From contig NC_132979.1 of NCBI RefSeq assembly GCF_047496725.1, forward strand, positions 9,713,001 to 9,777,000: a DNA stretch of 64,000 bases, given 5' to 3'. The notes beneath the pieces are model-generated. The model was not told the origin of the DNA. It was given only the letters and a program-made list of their open reading frames with translations, and did not search any database. Position numbers and translations under genes: made by a program. This DNA is from Anoplolepis gracilipes (Eukaryota; Arthropoda; Insecta; Hymenoptera; Formicidae). The stretch's first letter is position 1, and the number at the start of each line of letters is the position of its first letter. Below, piece after piece: positions 22,226 through 35,569 of the stretch.

Positions 22226-23765
22226 CTCCTGCTCCTCTTCTCCATTTCTCCATCTCCTCCTTTTCCTTTCTCTTCTCTTCTTTTCTCCTCTCCTCTTTCT
22301 ACCTTCCTGCTTCTCCTCTCCCTCTCTCTCCTTTCTCCTCGCTGTATTTGTTTTCCTCTTCGTTCTTCGTCTCTCCCCGATTTTCCGTTCCTTTTCTCTC
22401 ATCCCCTATAACCCGCCATCTCTTCCTTCTTCTCTATCTTCTATCCTCCTTTTCTCTCTTTGCCTTCTTCATCTCCTCTTTATTCTCTCTCGCTGCTTTC
22501 AATTCCTTAATTATCCTCTTCATCATCCCCAAAATCTCCCCCCTCACTTCCTTATCCCCTCATTAAACTCTCATATCTTTCCGCTCCTCCCTCTCTTCCT
22601 CTCCTCTTCCTCTTCTCTTAATCCTCTCTTCTTTCCCCTCCTCCCTTCATGCCTTCTCCTCTCCTTACCTCTTTTTTCCTCTCGTCCTTACTAATTCTCC
22701 GTGCCTCGCAATCCCTTCCAGTCCTCCTCACTATCTCTCACTTCCTCCCTGCACTCCCTGGTCCCTCTCACATCACTCTTCGCCCGTTTCTCCTTCTCTC
22801 TCCTTATCCACTTCCCTTTCCTTTCACCTTTTCCCTTCTCTCCTTTTTCCTGCGCTTCTTTTTACTTGCTTTTTCTTTTCTTTGTCCTCTTTACCACTCA
22901 CTTTGGAACACTTTTCTTCTCCTCTCTCCTCTCCCTTCCTTCCTCTTCTCTCTTCCCCTTGCCACTCCACCATCCTTCTTTCCTCTTCTTCCTCCGTCAC
23001 ATTTCTTCCCTTCTCTCCTTTCTCTGCGTTCCTCCTCACTTGATTTCCCTTTTCTCTGCCTATTTAATACCCGCACATAACCTCCACCTGTCACCGTATA
23101 CGTTTCTCTTAATCATATACTCCATCATCTCCTTCCTTTCTATCCTCGTCTGTCTTAATTCCTCCCTCTCTCCTTGACTTTTCCTCTTCGTTTCTACTTT
23201 CCTTCTTCTTCCTTTACTCCGCTCTGCTCTTCCTGTCTTTCCGATCCAATCTTCTCTTCATTTCTTTCTGCTCCTTTCCCTTAACCTCGCTCCTCTCACC
23301 TTGTCTCCCGATTCTGTCTGCTATACTGTCTCAAGTCGATCTCTCCGTGACATCTCTATCTCATCGATCTCTCGATCTTCCTTCCTCGCTTTGTGCGCGC
23401 TATCATAATCTGCCCGCCATCTTCCGTTTACTACCATTACTCTTTCTCTCTGCCGCGCCACACCTGCTCACCGATATCACTGTCTTGTCACGTTCCACCA
23501 TCCTCTCCTTTCCCCTCCTCTCTCCTCTCTACATTCATCTTTCACTCCACGTTTTTCTCTATCAATCGCTCTTTCTTTTTCTCCTCCCTCACTTTCGCTT
23601 CATCCTCTTGCTTTGCTATCGTCTCTCCATTTTCTTTGTCTCCTTCCTCCTCGCTTCCTTTACACCTCGTTTCCTCGTCCTCCTTTATACCGTCGAAATT
23701 CGCCATGTCATCTTCTGCCTTCTCGTTCCAATTTTCACTCTCTTATCGAGTAAGATAAAGTAATA
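21896..23765 (-). mobile_element. Purine-rich LINE-like remnant (CT-rich on + strand)
   Basis: On the minus strand the region ends in GGGGATTCAAAATAAATTATC followed by TATC repeats, which looks like a non-LTR retrotransposon 3' end with a tetranucleotide tail. Its other end (about 23760) carries a short frame beginning MANFDGIKEDEETRC. The body is extremely Glu/Lys/Arg-rich in all frames, as in diverged ORF1 regions, with a (CT)n tract at 22183-22222. No reverse transcriptase is present. The LINE identity is an inference. Confidence 0.4.
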
Positions 23766-23798
23766 TACTCAAATAGCGTTCTACATCTTATTGTTATA

Positions 23799-24173
23799 CA
23801 GGATGTTCAAAAATTAAACCGACAAACTTTTAGATGTGGGGGGCACCAAAAAGATCATTTTTCGCAAATAAATCTAGGTTCGAAAACATGTCGTTATAGC
23901 GCTATGGCACGCAGAGTGTTCGAAAAAGGTCGGTAGGAAAACTGAATAACTTTGAAACAGCTGATCCAAGGTAGATAATAATGTTTTGAAAAGGTTTCGA
24001 GGAGGGCTACAAAAATATGCGATGAAAATTAGGCGGTTTTACTTAAAAAAGTCAAGGTGATCTCGACCTTATCTTAGCGACGTTTTCGACCCTAGGTTCA
24101 TTTGCAAAAAATGATCCTTTTGGTGCCCCCGACAATCTCTGAAAGTTTGTCAGTTTAATTTTCGAACACTCTG
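23799..24173. mobile_element. MITE with about 32-bp terminal inverted repeats and TA target
   Basis: The left tip CAGGATGTTCAAAAATTAAAC pairs with the right tip GTTTAATTTTCGAACACTCTG inverted, with a few mismatches. Inside, GGTGCCCC and AATGATCC blocks also occur inverted (23845-23885 and 24100-24130). Flanked by TA. No gene. Confidence 0.8.
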
Positions 24174-24639
24174 TATAACAAGAAATAAGTATTTATGTTA
24201 TATTTTATTTCATTTTAAAAACCATCAGATTTCCATAACTCAACCTTTATCATGACATTAAAATAAGATTATATATAGTGATAAACAAATATAAATTGCT
24301 TGTTTAGTAGGTTAAAAAGGAATGGTTCTAATCCACTTTTTCCATATTAGAGTGAGAGAGAAACTTTTGAAGAGTGAGAAAGATAGAGAAACTTCTAAAA
24401 AGTTGTGTTGTGAGAGAGGAATATGATCACAAATTTATGTAAGAAAGTTTGTTTTTGTTTTAGGAGAAACGTATTAAAATTTTCGTCACAATACTATAAA
24501 AATAGTTAAATATAAGAAAAGTTATATAAAAATAATATTTATATTTTATGTGTTAAGTTATATTATTAATAAAATATTAAAAAAGTAAATTAATTAATAT
24601 AAATTAAAATAAATTAAGAAATTATATTTACTTAATTAA
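24174..24639. other. AT-rich intergenic sequence left of EnSpm element
   Basis: Has direct repeats of GAGAGTGAGAAA-like sequence near 24350-24420. No gene seen. Confidence 0.6.
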
Positions 24640-25380
24640 CCCTACTGAAAAAAATCACATCACGAAATTACATGATGAAAACACGTAACAAAATCACGTA
24701 ATTAATGACGAGACAAAATCACGTAACGGATTGTTCCAAATCGATACGTGATTTTTAAAAATAACGTGATTTTAGAAAATCATGTAATTTTGAAAAGTCA
24801 CGTAAATTACGGGAAATTACATGACATTCTTTTTAGAAGACATTAAGGTATTGAATTAATGAGGTCTATTATTTTTTGCATATTATTAATGTGTAAAGTT
24901 GTAAAACGTCCAGTTAAATCGCATAATAAAATTATGTAATTCCATCTCAAAAAGAAACATTTTACGTAACATATTACGTTATATGTTATGTAAAAAAATA
25001 ACATAATCAATTACTTAATTTACTTTATAAAAATTAACATTATTTTTATAATTACCATTTATTTATAACATTATAATTATCATTTATAAGTAAAAAATTA
25101 TTAATAAAAATACAAATTTGGCACTGGGCATATATACATCGTGTCATCTATCTTCATAAAAGCGCAAATTCTTTCAATGTTGTTGGTATCTTTTACAATT
25201 AAATTATCAGAAATATTTACAACTTTTTTCAATGGTAAAGAATTGTTATTAAAAACATCTTCTGTGTTTACTAAATGACAGATGATATACTCTTTTCTGG
25301 TTAGTACATCGATAATAAAGTTCACAATGCGAATAAAATCCCCTTCTGTTGTTAAAGCATGCGAATTATCTGATCGAATT
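24640..25380 (+). repeat. Left terminal inverted repeat of EnSpm element
   Basis: Near-identical, inverted, to 34829-35569. Besides the non-coding tip it contains an inverted copy of the last about 90 codons of the transposase (a 74-codon frame on the minus strand at 25325-25101 equals the transposase C-terminus except for one residue). Homology ends at GATCGAAT near 25380. Confidence 0.9.
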
Positions 25381-26065
25381 ATTTTATAATTTAAAAAAAG
25401 TATAAAAACAGAAGTACAAAAAACAAAAATTAAAATTTTAGGTAAAAATTAAAAATTAAAATTATAAGTTGAAAGTTACATGAAAAAATTTATGCGTGAC
25501 AGAGAGACGTTAGATGAAGTCAACTTTTATTTTGGAAACCGAAGATTTCGAGAAATATCAAGGACCTTTATATGTATTGTTTAACGATATAATTCCGCCT
25601 TCATAAATTTCTCATTCGTTTGTCAGATTCTATAAATCAACATTAGTACTTTCCAAATCTCAATAATTAGTCCAACATAACAACAAATATAATGCATATC
25701 TGCATCTCTAACAATAAGATAACATGTTATCTAAAATGGATTTTACGTCTCGTGTTTATTTATACCAGCGGTTATATTTCATTCTTTTCCATTTTTTATA
25801 AAGCGCATAACCATTAATCTTTAACAAAGAAGAAAAACATTGATAATAACATTGTTTAATTGTCAGCGGGTCAGGTTTAATCACACACTCGTGATCTATC
25901 ATATTATTGCACGCTTGGCGATCTCTCGATGCAGAATCTGCGCGAACAGATTCTGCTTCCTTACACATCACGTCCCGTATAATTATATGCAATCTTATCA
26001 TTATGGACTCCCGCCCATCCCGCCGTTTTTGTGATATCGCGGTTTTTCGGTGTAGATCGGCAGAT
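25381..26065 (-). other. Unique filler between two inverted transposase segments
   Basis: Replaces what would be the middle of the transposase in an inverted copy. An 81-codon minus frame (26001-25756) with KQCYYQCFSSLLKINGYALY is not recognised. It may be captured sequence. Confidence 0.45.
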
Positions 26066-26740
26066 TAACAAAAATTGAAAAAACAATTAAACATTTTAAA
26101 AAGATCAGCTAATGCACTTTGCGGTAAACAATATATAAGTCCGTATTTCAAAACTGCAAGAATTATTTCAGCTTTACTCACTACTACTTGAACATTTATA
26201 GTTTTATTAGCTTCTTCTTTTTGTAATATTTCTATTAATTTACTAGATTCAATATTATTTTCCCTATTGCCATCTTCAGAGTTGACTTCAAGAATATTAT
26301 TGCTGTCATCTTCTTCATCGCTAGATTGAAGTAATTCTTCATGTGCATCGTAGATCCATGAATCCTGTAGATAATGTTTATTATTATAGAGTTTAACAAA
26401 TGATTATGAAAATAAGAACGCGATAATATTTTTAACATTAATGCATTATTCAGTAATTTATTAGTATAAACATTTTGAAAATAATAGATTATTAAATAAT
26501 TTTTGGCATCAAAAATAATATTAAAAAAAATTAACTGTCAATATATTGGGAGCGGTATTTTGAACTGTAAAATTTTAAAAAATTTCAATCTGCAATTAAA
26601 AAAAGAAATTAGAATTCTACTTGCAATTAGATTCTCAAACGACTTTTAAATACATACAATATTTTAATATAAGCTGATACAAAAATGTCTGGTATAAAAG
26701 GTATAATAAAAACCAGTGCGTTTTTAAAAAATTAAAATTT
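26066..26740 (-). repeat. Inverted copy of the transposase exon 3-4 intron and exon 4 start
   Basis: Matches about 32430-33105 in inverse orientation, including the splice acceptor and the acidic start of exon 4. Together with the left terminal repeat it forms a deleted mirror copy of the transposase 3' half. Confidence 0.85.
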
Positions 26741-26768
26741 ACTAACGTATGTCCACAGCCTTACGTTA

Positions 26769-29700
26769 TTACTCATTTAATGATGAATCGCTGGAATTTA
26801 AAGTACTATTACTTGAAGAACTTGATGTTGAGTTGGATGATGCACTTTGTGCACGTTTTCGTTTTTCTTCTGCAAAACATTTTTAATAATATTATTTTTA
26901 TGAATATATTAATCTATTAACATATATCTTCCATAAAAGAGAAACATAAGCCAAGAAAATTATCTTTAAGTAAAAATTTGTTTCAATGTTCTTTAAAAAA
27001 ATAATTATACCTTTTAATTTGGTTTCAATAAGAAAATTTATATAGATACTCAAGTAGCGTTTCCATTTATTAATAAACTTTTTCTTTTCTCCCTTGTGGT
27101 GCATCTCAATAAAAGTTGCATAACATTCTAAATAAATTAAGTTTTCATTAGATTCATTTTAACAGTGTATATTAAAAGCAAGAATGTATGAAATTCTAAC
27201 TTTACTACTGGATCATTTTAACTAGATAAATAGTAATACACGCAAACATTTAAAAAAACTGAATGATAACTTAAAACTGCATAGTATAATTCTAATAATA
27301 GAAACAAACTAAATAATAATAATCAACTCAAATTAACTGAAAATAGTAGGACAATTTCTCTAACACCGCTGATGACGTTTTGTAGACTCTTCACGCGTCT
27401 GTGCTTTTTTACAATTTTTCAAAAGCAGTTTTAAGTATATAATCACTATTACAGCCAATTATTTATTGTTCGTTCAATAAAACTTTTAAGAGTTAAAGTT
27501 AACTTTTTACACTCTCAAATGACATGATTCTTTTTTTTTTAAATATACATTACACTTACTTTTTAAAACAGCTTTTTTTATCGGCGTTAATGGCTTCCTC
27601 GGTGATCGATCTGGCAATCTGTTTTTACTTTTTTCCAATACCACAGCTCTGTTCATTAATTTATGTACTCCCCAAAGTGCTCGGCTCAATTGCCTAACAA
27701 ATAAAGAAGGTCTTCTCAACTTCTTTATTTCTTTCCATGTTGTATATGGAATTGAGATACCATATCTTAAGTGTATCATTTTAATCTAAAAAAAGGAATT
27801 AAAATTTTTATTATTTTAGTAATTATATCATTACTGAATTAATTTATTATATTTACTATAAATAAGCTTAAGGTGTAGTTTTAATAATTTTTGAGTTACA
27901 TTAAAGTAGTATGTTTCTTTTACTACTTAAATTTGTTTTAACTAAAAAATAATCCCAAAAAATTTTTTTGTATTGAAATCTTGAAACTTATAAAAACGTA
28001 AAATAGATGTTAGTAGATGTTGTAAAAAATGTGCAACAAAATAAAAATTGAGTCTGTGAATACGAAAAACCCAATAGTTTCATTTTCAAATTAGAAATGC
28101 CTTAAATGCGATGATGCTTGTCGCAACAAAAAATGATGCGGTAGTCAATTAATGTGTCGTTTACTTAACATTAACTATCACATCACTTTTTGTCTGAACA
28201 TCCTGCGGGCAGAAGCCCTTAAATTTAAATATTTTATTTTAGTTATTTTATTTTAGTTTTATACATTTTAACTTACAATTGTTCCGTATATTTCATCATT
28301 CCAAGTAGTCATATTTTCTTTATCGGTTAAATCAATATATTGATCAGAATCATAATCCAGGTCACTTCCTTTACTCTTATTTCTTGTTTTATTTTTCTTA
28401 GATTTTTTAGTTTTTCTTGCTTTTTTTTCTTTATCTTTTTTAGTCTTTGCTTTATGAAATTTGTTATTGTTTTCTTCTGAATAATGCATATTTAAGTCAT
28501 CTTTTTGCAATGGAGATTGCTCACACGTTAATTGAGAAGTACTAGGTTCATTAAAAACAGTATCAACTGTTTCACTTCTCTTCTTTTTGGGGGTACTGGT
28601 TATAATAGGTGATGCCGAACGCTTTTCTGTAAAAATACATTGGCAAACATTGATAAAAAATTTAAATAAATAGAAAACAATGTTTTTTTCCAAATTTAAT
28701 GTTTTTTACCTTTAGGAAATAATTGTTTCTTTGTTTTCAATGTATGAAGCTCCTTTTTAAGAAGAAGTATATCATTTTTCAATCTATTGTTTTCTAATTG
28801 TAGTTTTTCATTTTCATGTTTTAAATCTTGATTTTCCTTTTGTAGAGCAATTGGAATTTCAAATAATTTTTCCTGGGTTTTTTCAAATGCTTTATTAGCG
28901 CGATTTAAAGTTTCCAATTTCTCATTAATTATATCTTCATCGTCCATTTTTTTATATTTTTCGAATATTATAGCGTCACAATTAGTTTTCTCATTTTTAT
29001 TTTCATCAATGTATAAATGCTATATGAATAAAATAAAAAAACTATTATATAAATAAAATAAAAAATAAAAGTATATAATAATTTATAATAATTACAATGA
29101 AACCAATTAAATATTTGTAAAAATTTATTACAATAACGTGGTTGAATTATTACCGTTTCTTTTTGAGTTTCAGGCTCTGGACTTTCTTTATGTAATATTT
29201 CTTCTGTATCTAATATCTTTTGTACAGCATCACTGTAACGTAGTTTTTTAAAGATATAGCGATGTTTGTTATGTTTTAAATCTTCTTCGTTAGCTGTAAA
29301 GAATGAAATATTAATAAAAAATATTAAGTAAAAGTCTAATAAAATTATGTCATTTACTGAAAACAAGAGACCTTTATTAAGTATATTCATTATTAAAAGA
29401 TTAGAATACAAATAATAAAATGATTGTTATAAAAAAATATAAAAGCTAAAAATAAATATTAGAAATAAATAACAGCATTTTAAAAATCACATTAGAGTAT
29501 AAGACAAAATAAAAAAATAAAAGAAAATAATTTTAAAAAAGAGAATTAACAAAAAAAAAAAAAAAAAAGGAAAAAGCGCAAAAGAAAGAGAAAAGTATAA
29601 AACTTCTAATTTACTTAAAATTAAAAATTACTATAAAAATAAATTTTGTGCACACACACACACACACATACTTCCTACTTCCATAATTTGAGCTGCAATT

Positions 29701-29867
29701 AAACTTTCTTCCTTGCTTACAGTATTCAATCTTTTTACAAAATATAGATCTTCATACTTATTCAGAATTTCAAAATTCTGTATTTTTTCAATAGGGACAA
29801 TGTGGATTTTTTTACTCTCATCATCGAGATAACGCACACTAGCAAACTTAATTTGTGAATCCATCAT
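26769..29867 (-). CDS. BEN-domain / coiled-coil protein of the EnSpm element, six exons
   Basis: Proposed exons: 29867-29672, 29293-29154, 29019-28710, 28626-28277, 27785-27560, 26869-26769. All junctions have GT donors and AG acceptors, phases match, and the total is 441 codons including the stop. Residues 1-65 are a short domain like the N-terminus of other BEN proteins (VRYLDDESKKIHIVPIEKI). Residues about 136-213 form a coiled coil with many Leu/Asn/Lys heptads. Residues 216-332 are Lys-rich with a nuclear-localisation look. Residues about 336-400 match the BEN DNA-binding fold (LRYGISIPYTTWKEIKK, RQLSRALWGVHKLMNRAV). The tail is Ser-rich. It may bind the CACGTAA subterminal repeats, in the way TNPA-type partners do for plant CACTA elements (inference). 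Confidence 0.8.
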
Positions 29868-30768
29868 CGCCTATAAATAAAAATTTTTTTTATTTCACAA
29901 CTTAAAAAATATTTTTTAACTGTTCTAATTTAGATGTGATTCAAATGTAGTATTACACACATATTTATATAATGATTAATACTATTGAAATTTGTAAATC
30001 AATTAGACATAAAATTAAATGCTTTCTACGTATGTACATAAAAAATCATAAACTACTTTAAATAAAGATAAATGATAACATATATTTTATAAGATTTTAA
30101 TGGTTTTGTAAACAAAAAAAAATACATCATAAAAAAAGAATTTATACTTTAGCCTGCTCTATAATCATTTTTTGAGCAATACATCTTGCTAATAACAAAT
30201 TAAATCCTCATTATTCACATCGATTAAGAACGCAAAAACACAAAAACAAATTTTACAAAATATTTATTACTTACTTCATGTGCGTTTCTATAATCCAACA
30301 ACAAACAAATATTTGCATTTAGTCGTTCACTATTTATTGTTCACTATCTGTTAAAAAGATCCGTTATTTGTTGAATGAAAGAGAATACGCGCTCGACTGT
30401 ACTTTTCCAGCCGGGTAAACAGTGAAAAATGATCCCTCAAAAATAGAGTTACAATATGTAGAGAGGGATGTCGCGCACAAGCACGTATACGTTATCATGT
30501 TGCGAGCTGTTAAGATACACCGTTGATGGACGTTCGTTATTGGTTAATTCTTATGCCCCTCCTGCACACAGGACACGATAAAGCTTGTCGCGCGGCCACG
30601 GTCGTACACGATATATAAGACTGTGCGCGCAGCAAAAGCTCCACGAGTTAGAAGTTAAGTTTTAACCTTTAACGATAAAGTCCAAAGTCGTTATCCCTGC
30701 TCATAACAATTCATTGTGTATACTGAGTGGTTTTGTTGTTAAAATTATATTAATATTAATAATAAATA
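29868..30768. promoter_or_regulatory. Divergent promoter region between the BEN gene and transposase
   Basis: 900 bp with no frame of note. A TATA box TATATAAG at 30612-30619 lies about 150 bp before the transposase ATG, in a GC-richer island (30540-30660). The minus-strand side is AT-rich with no obvious TATA. Confidence 0.55.
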
Positions 30769-33700
30769 ATGCCGAGATATCACAATTATCTTGAAGATAA
30801 ATTTCAAAAAGTCCCAAGAACGAGCCAATACAGGAAAAATCGTATAGAATGCGAACCAAGTGATCAAGGCAGTGATAATGATAACAGTGATATTGAAGAT
30901 GCTCAATGGCGGGTAAGCATATTATAAAGTTATATGGATAAAAATATATATAAATTATAATTTACGTTTACATTTATTTTACTAGTAGAATGTTTATTTA
31001 TATTTAAAAAATTAATTAACTTTATAAATTTTAAAAATAATACATTACAATTTATGAAATGTACAAATAAAAACAGTATTTTGAAAAAATAAACAAATTT
31101 TTAGCTTTTAAAATTTTTCAAGAATCTTATTTATATATTTTTAATACTTATGTTATATTAGAATTAGCATATCAATTTAATTATTTAATATGATTGATGA
31201 AATTTTTGTCAGTAAAATTTTTGTCACATTTATGTGATTTTTATGTTTCAAATACAAGCTCTAAAAATTTCTTATGTAAGCTTCTAAAAGTTTCTTTATT
31301 TTTCTTTTTATTATATTTTATGATTATAAAAAGAGACTAATCTTTATCTTTCTTTCTAAATAAATAAAAATAAACTTACACTTAAGTCTCGTTTAAAGCC
31401 AAAATAATGTTGGTGCAAATGGGCCTTATTCTCATAATGTAAAATATAAAAGTATGTTCATTTTATTTTGCATTATATTAATATTAATTTATTTCTTTCA
31501 TTTAGGAATACTGTAATCGTCAATCATTTAGTGATAGTGACAACACAAGCTGTCAAGCTTCTACTAGCACAAGTCAATATAATAGTATGTGCTCATTATT
31601 CTCCAATGAAGGGTCAGCAAATATTATGTATAATGAGCAACTTAATTCTGACTCGTTGCATTTAGTACAAGACGAGCATATAAATCTCATACAACATAAT
31701 TGTCATGAATCTTTATCAATACATGAAAATCCATTTATTGAGCAAAATGATCAACAATCATTGTCAACATTAGAGCAGGTATATTAGTGTATATTATTTT
31801 TTACAAAAATTATAAACTTTTTTACAAAACATTTATTTATGGAATTGTATTTTTTAAATAATATATAGAAGCATTGTAAATATTTGAAATTATTTCTACA
31901 TATGTATAATTCTTTATTTAGAATTTGTACAAATACTTAACATACATAAAAAAAGGTTTTTTTTTAAAAGTGTTTGAAAAACACTTATGGGAGTCATAAG
32001 TAATTAATTACATTTATTATATTATTTTCAAAATGTATTGATAATTAACAAAATACAGAAGAACTAACTATTATGTTTTTCAATTTAATTAATTTTACTT
32101 TTGTATATGAAAGACATTAAAGTTCTTATTATTCTAAATAGAATATTTAATTTTTAATTTTTCAAATTATAAGTTTAAATTAGAAGGTAAATTATAAGTT
32201 TAAATTAGAATCTTTTAGTATAATTTTAAAAATATAAAATTTATTTTTTACAGACAGTAGATACAACCCAGATTTCAATAAATTATAGGAATCAATTGTA
32301 CGGTTTATCTGACTCTGAGGATGAAAATTTTGATGTAAGAATATACTTCTTTTACTTTATATGATTTCTCAATATGTTTGTAATTTGCATCAATTAGTAA
32401 CACGTCAATTATTTTTATTTTTATTTTTTTTAATAAATTTTAATCTTCACAAATTTTTATTATACCTTTTATATCAGACATTTTTGTATCAGCTTATATT
32501 AAAATATTGTATGTATTTAAAAGTCGTTTGAGAATCTAATTGCAAGTAGAATTCTAATTCCTTTTTTTAATTGCAGATTGAAATTTTTTAAAATTTTACA
32601 GTTCAAAATACCGCTCCCAATATATTGACAGTTAATTTTTTTTAATATTATTTTTGACAAAAATTATTTAATAATCTATTATTTTCAAAATGTTTATACT
32701 AATAAATTACTGAATAATGCATTAATGTTAAAAATATTATTGCGTTCTTATTTTCATAATCATTTGTTAAACTTTATAATAATAAACATAATTATCTACA
32801 GGATTCATGGATCTACGATGCACATGAAGAATTACTTCAATCTAGCGATGAAGAAGATGACAGCAATAATATTCTTGAAGTCAACTCTGAAGATGACAAT
32901 AGGGAAAATAATATTGAATTTAGTAAATTAATAGAAATGTTACAAAAAGAAGAAGCTAATGAAACTATAAATGCTCAAGTAGTAGTGAGTAAAGCTGAAA
33001 TAATTCTTGCAGTTTTGAAATACGGACTTACATATTGTTTACCGCAAAGTGCGTTAGCTGATCTTTTTAAAATGTTGAATTGTTTTTTCAATTTTTCTTT
33101 GTTACCTAGTACACGTTATCTTGTTGACAAAATGTTCAATCCAGAAAATATTATACAATATCATGCAGTTTGTCCAAATTGCAAAAAATATATAGCGATG
33201 TTTGATCGCAAAGATCGTCACGTAGAATGTCAAACATGCAATATTGTAATAACATTGAAAGATCCAACGTATAATGACTTTTTTGCTATTATAAACGTAA
33301 GTAATGAAATTGCAAATTTAATTCAAAATAATCATAAATATTATGATTATGTAATTCGTGAAAGAGTGCGAAATGATGAAAAATTTGATGATATTATAGA
33401 TGGTGTATTATACAAAGAGTTTATTGACTCATTACCAATACATGATAAATTTAATTTTGCTACAACTGTGATGAACAGTGATGGATCACCGGTTTTCGAA
33501 AGTTCTAAATTTTCGATCTGGCCCATTCAAATGATTATAAATGAATTACCTTTGGATGTAAGAACTTCTAAACCCATAGTGTGCGGTATATGGTTCGGTA
33601 AAGATAAACCCAATATGAATATTTTTTTAAAGCCATACATTGTTCACATGAACAAATTATCAAATGATGGTATTCGGTGTACTATTGCAAATGAAGTACG

Positions 33701-35108
33701 TATTATTAAAGTATTCACAATATGTTGCTGTGTAGACTCTGTTGCCCGTGCACCGATGCAGGGTATAGTTCAATATAATGGCTATTTCGGGTGCAATTGG
33801 TGCTTACACCCAGGATATTACGTTGCCTACAAGAGAGGTGGAAGTGTAAAATACACTTTAATGAATGAAGTACCGCCTAAAAGAACTGAAATTGAAACTA
33901 TCGAGCACATGCGACAGAGTCTTACATCTCGAAGTCCTGTTTATGGTGTAAAAAGACCTTCATGTTTAATTAATTTGCAAGGTTTTAACATTATAACTGG
34001 TTTTGTACCAGATAGCATGCACTGTCTTTGTTTGGGAATAGCGGAGCAATTTTTAGGGTATTGGATTGAATCAAACAACTTGCCATATTCTTTATCCAAT
34101 AATGATATCAATAAAATTGATAACTTGTTATTAACAATAAAAGTCCCCAATCAAGTTTCTCGTTTATCTCGCTCTATACGAGATAAAAAATATTGGAAGG
34201 CAAGAGAGTGGGAGAATTGGATACTATATTACAGTTTACCGATTCTACTATGTTTTCCACATTTAGAAATATGGGTAAAGCATTGGTCACTTCTAGTAGA
34301 AGCATTCCATATTTTACTAAAAAAAAGTATTACACGTAATGAAATCAATCATGCTCATACTTTATTGACAAAATTTGTTGAGTACACCGAACACCATTAT
34401 TTGAAAGTTGCTATGACATATAATGTCCATCAACTACTGCATTTGGCACAAAGTGTAGCAAATTGGGGTCCACTTTGGGCTCATTCTGGCTATTGTTTTG
34501 AAAGCGGAAATGGTCAAATAGTTCGAAAAGTTCATGGCGCTAAGGGCGTTGTACATCAAATTTGCAGATCAATAGCAATGAGTCAAAGTGAGTTAATTTT
34601 AAAGAAACACGTTGCTTCGAAAGAGTTTTCAAATATAGGTAGTTTTATTTCTTATCTGGACAAAAGAAACGCAAAACAAACATATAAATTATCGCATGCA
34701 AGATATTACGGATCACATTGCAAAACTAGTTTAATGTGGATTGAACAACTTGAATTATCTGATGAAAGTCGAACATATCAAAAAATGGTAAAAGAACGAT
34801 GTTTGTACACATCATCAAAAAAAAAAATGATTCGATCAGATAATTCGCATGCTTTAACAACAAAAGGGGATTTTATTCGCATTGTGAACTTTATTATCGA
34901 TGTACTAACCAGAAAAGAGTATATCATCTGTCATTTAGTAAACACAGAAGATGTTTTTAATAACAATTCTTTACCATTGAAAAAAGTTGTAAATATTTCT
35001 GATAATTTAATTGTAAAAGATACCAACAGCATTGAAAGAATTTGCGCTTTTATGAAGATAGATGACACGATGTATATATGCCCAGTGCCAAATTTGTATT
35101 TTTATTAA
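30769..35108 (+). CDS. tnp2-type (EnSpm/CACTA) transposase, four exons
   Basis: Cuts and moves the element (family knowledge). Exons 30769-30912, 31506-31778, 32254-32334 and 32802-35108 join in phase 0 at GT/AG sites to give 934 aa. The first 210 residues are acidic and Ser-rich. A C4 zinc ribbon (CPNCKKY, CQTCN) lies near residue 290. The RNase H-like core shows IWPIQMIINELP, the DSVARAPMQGIVQYNGYFGC segment with an Asp near 478 followed by CNWC, PDSMHCLCLG, and GPLWAHSGYCFESGNG with the likely catalytic Glu. The C-terminal about 75 residues lie within the terminal inverted repeat. No stops or frameshifts: probably functional. The ATG was chosen as the first in the exon after the TATA box. 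Confidence 0.88.
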
Positions 35109-35569
35109 TAATTTTTTACTTATAAATGATAATTATAATGTTATAAATAAATGGTAATTATAAAAATAATGTTAATTTTTATAAAGTAAATTAAGTAATT
35201 GATTATGTTATTTTTTTACATAACATATAACGTAATATGTTACGTAAAATGTTTCTTTTTGAGATGGAATTACATAATTTTATTATGCGATTTAACTGGA
35301 CGTTTTACAACTTAATACATTAACAATATGCAAAAAATAATAGACCTCATTAATTCAATACCTTAATGTCTTCTAAAAAGAATGTCATGTAATTTCCCGT
35401 AATTTACGTGACTTTTCAAAATTACATGATTTTCTAAAATCATGTTATTTTTAAAAATCACGTATCGATTTGGAACAATCCGTTACGTGATTTTGTCTCG
35501 TCATTAATTACGTGATTTTGTTACGTGTTTTCATCATGTAATTTCGTGATGTGATTTTTTTCAGTAGGG
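34829..35569 (+). repeat. Right terminal inverted repeat of EnSpm element
   Basis: Inverse of 24640-25380. It includes the end of the transposase coding sequence (to 35108) and then about 460 bp non-coding with many TTACGTGA/CACGTAA motifs. The tip is TTTTTTTCAGTAGGG. Confidence 0.9.

Larger units (their letters stand above)
24640..35569 (+). mobile_element. EnSpm/CACTA-type DNA transposon with two intact spliced genes
   Basis: Termini CCCTACTGAAAAAAATCAC (left) and its inverse (right). Long inverted repeats at both ends are rich in CACGTAA/TTACGTGA motifs, like the subterminal repeats of CACTA elements. Two divergent genes fill the interior: a BEN-domain protein (minus) and a tnp2-type transposase (plus), both with full open frames after splicing. 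No clear target duplication is seen (at best AA). The intact frames suggest recent activity. Superfamily assignment rests on the transposase. Confidence 0.85.

Noticed and set aside
22172..23180. Several long Ser/Leu/Pro-rich or Glu/Arg-rich open frames on both strands
   Set aside because: They arise from CT-rich low-complexity DNA, which gives long frames in several phases at once. No conserved motif is present.
24600..24645. TTAA before the left EnSpm tip as a TTAA target site
   Set aside because: The right side does not carry TTAA, so no matching duplication exists.
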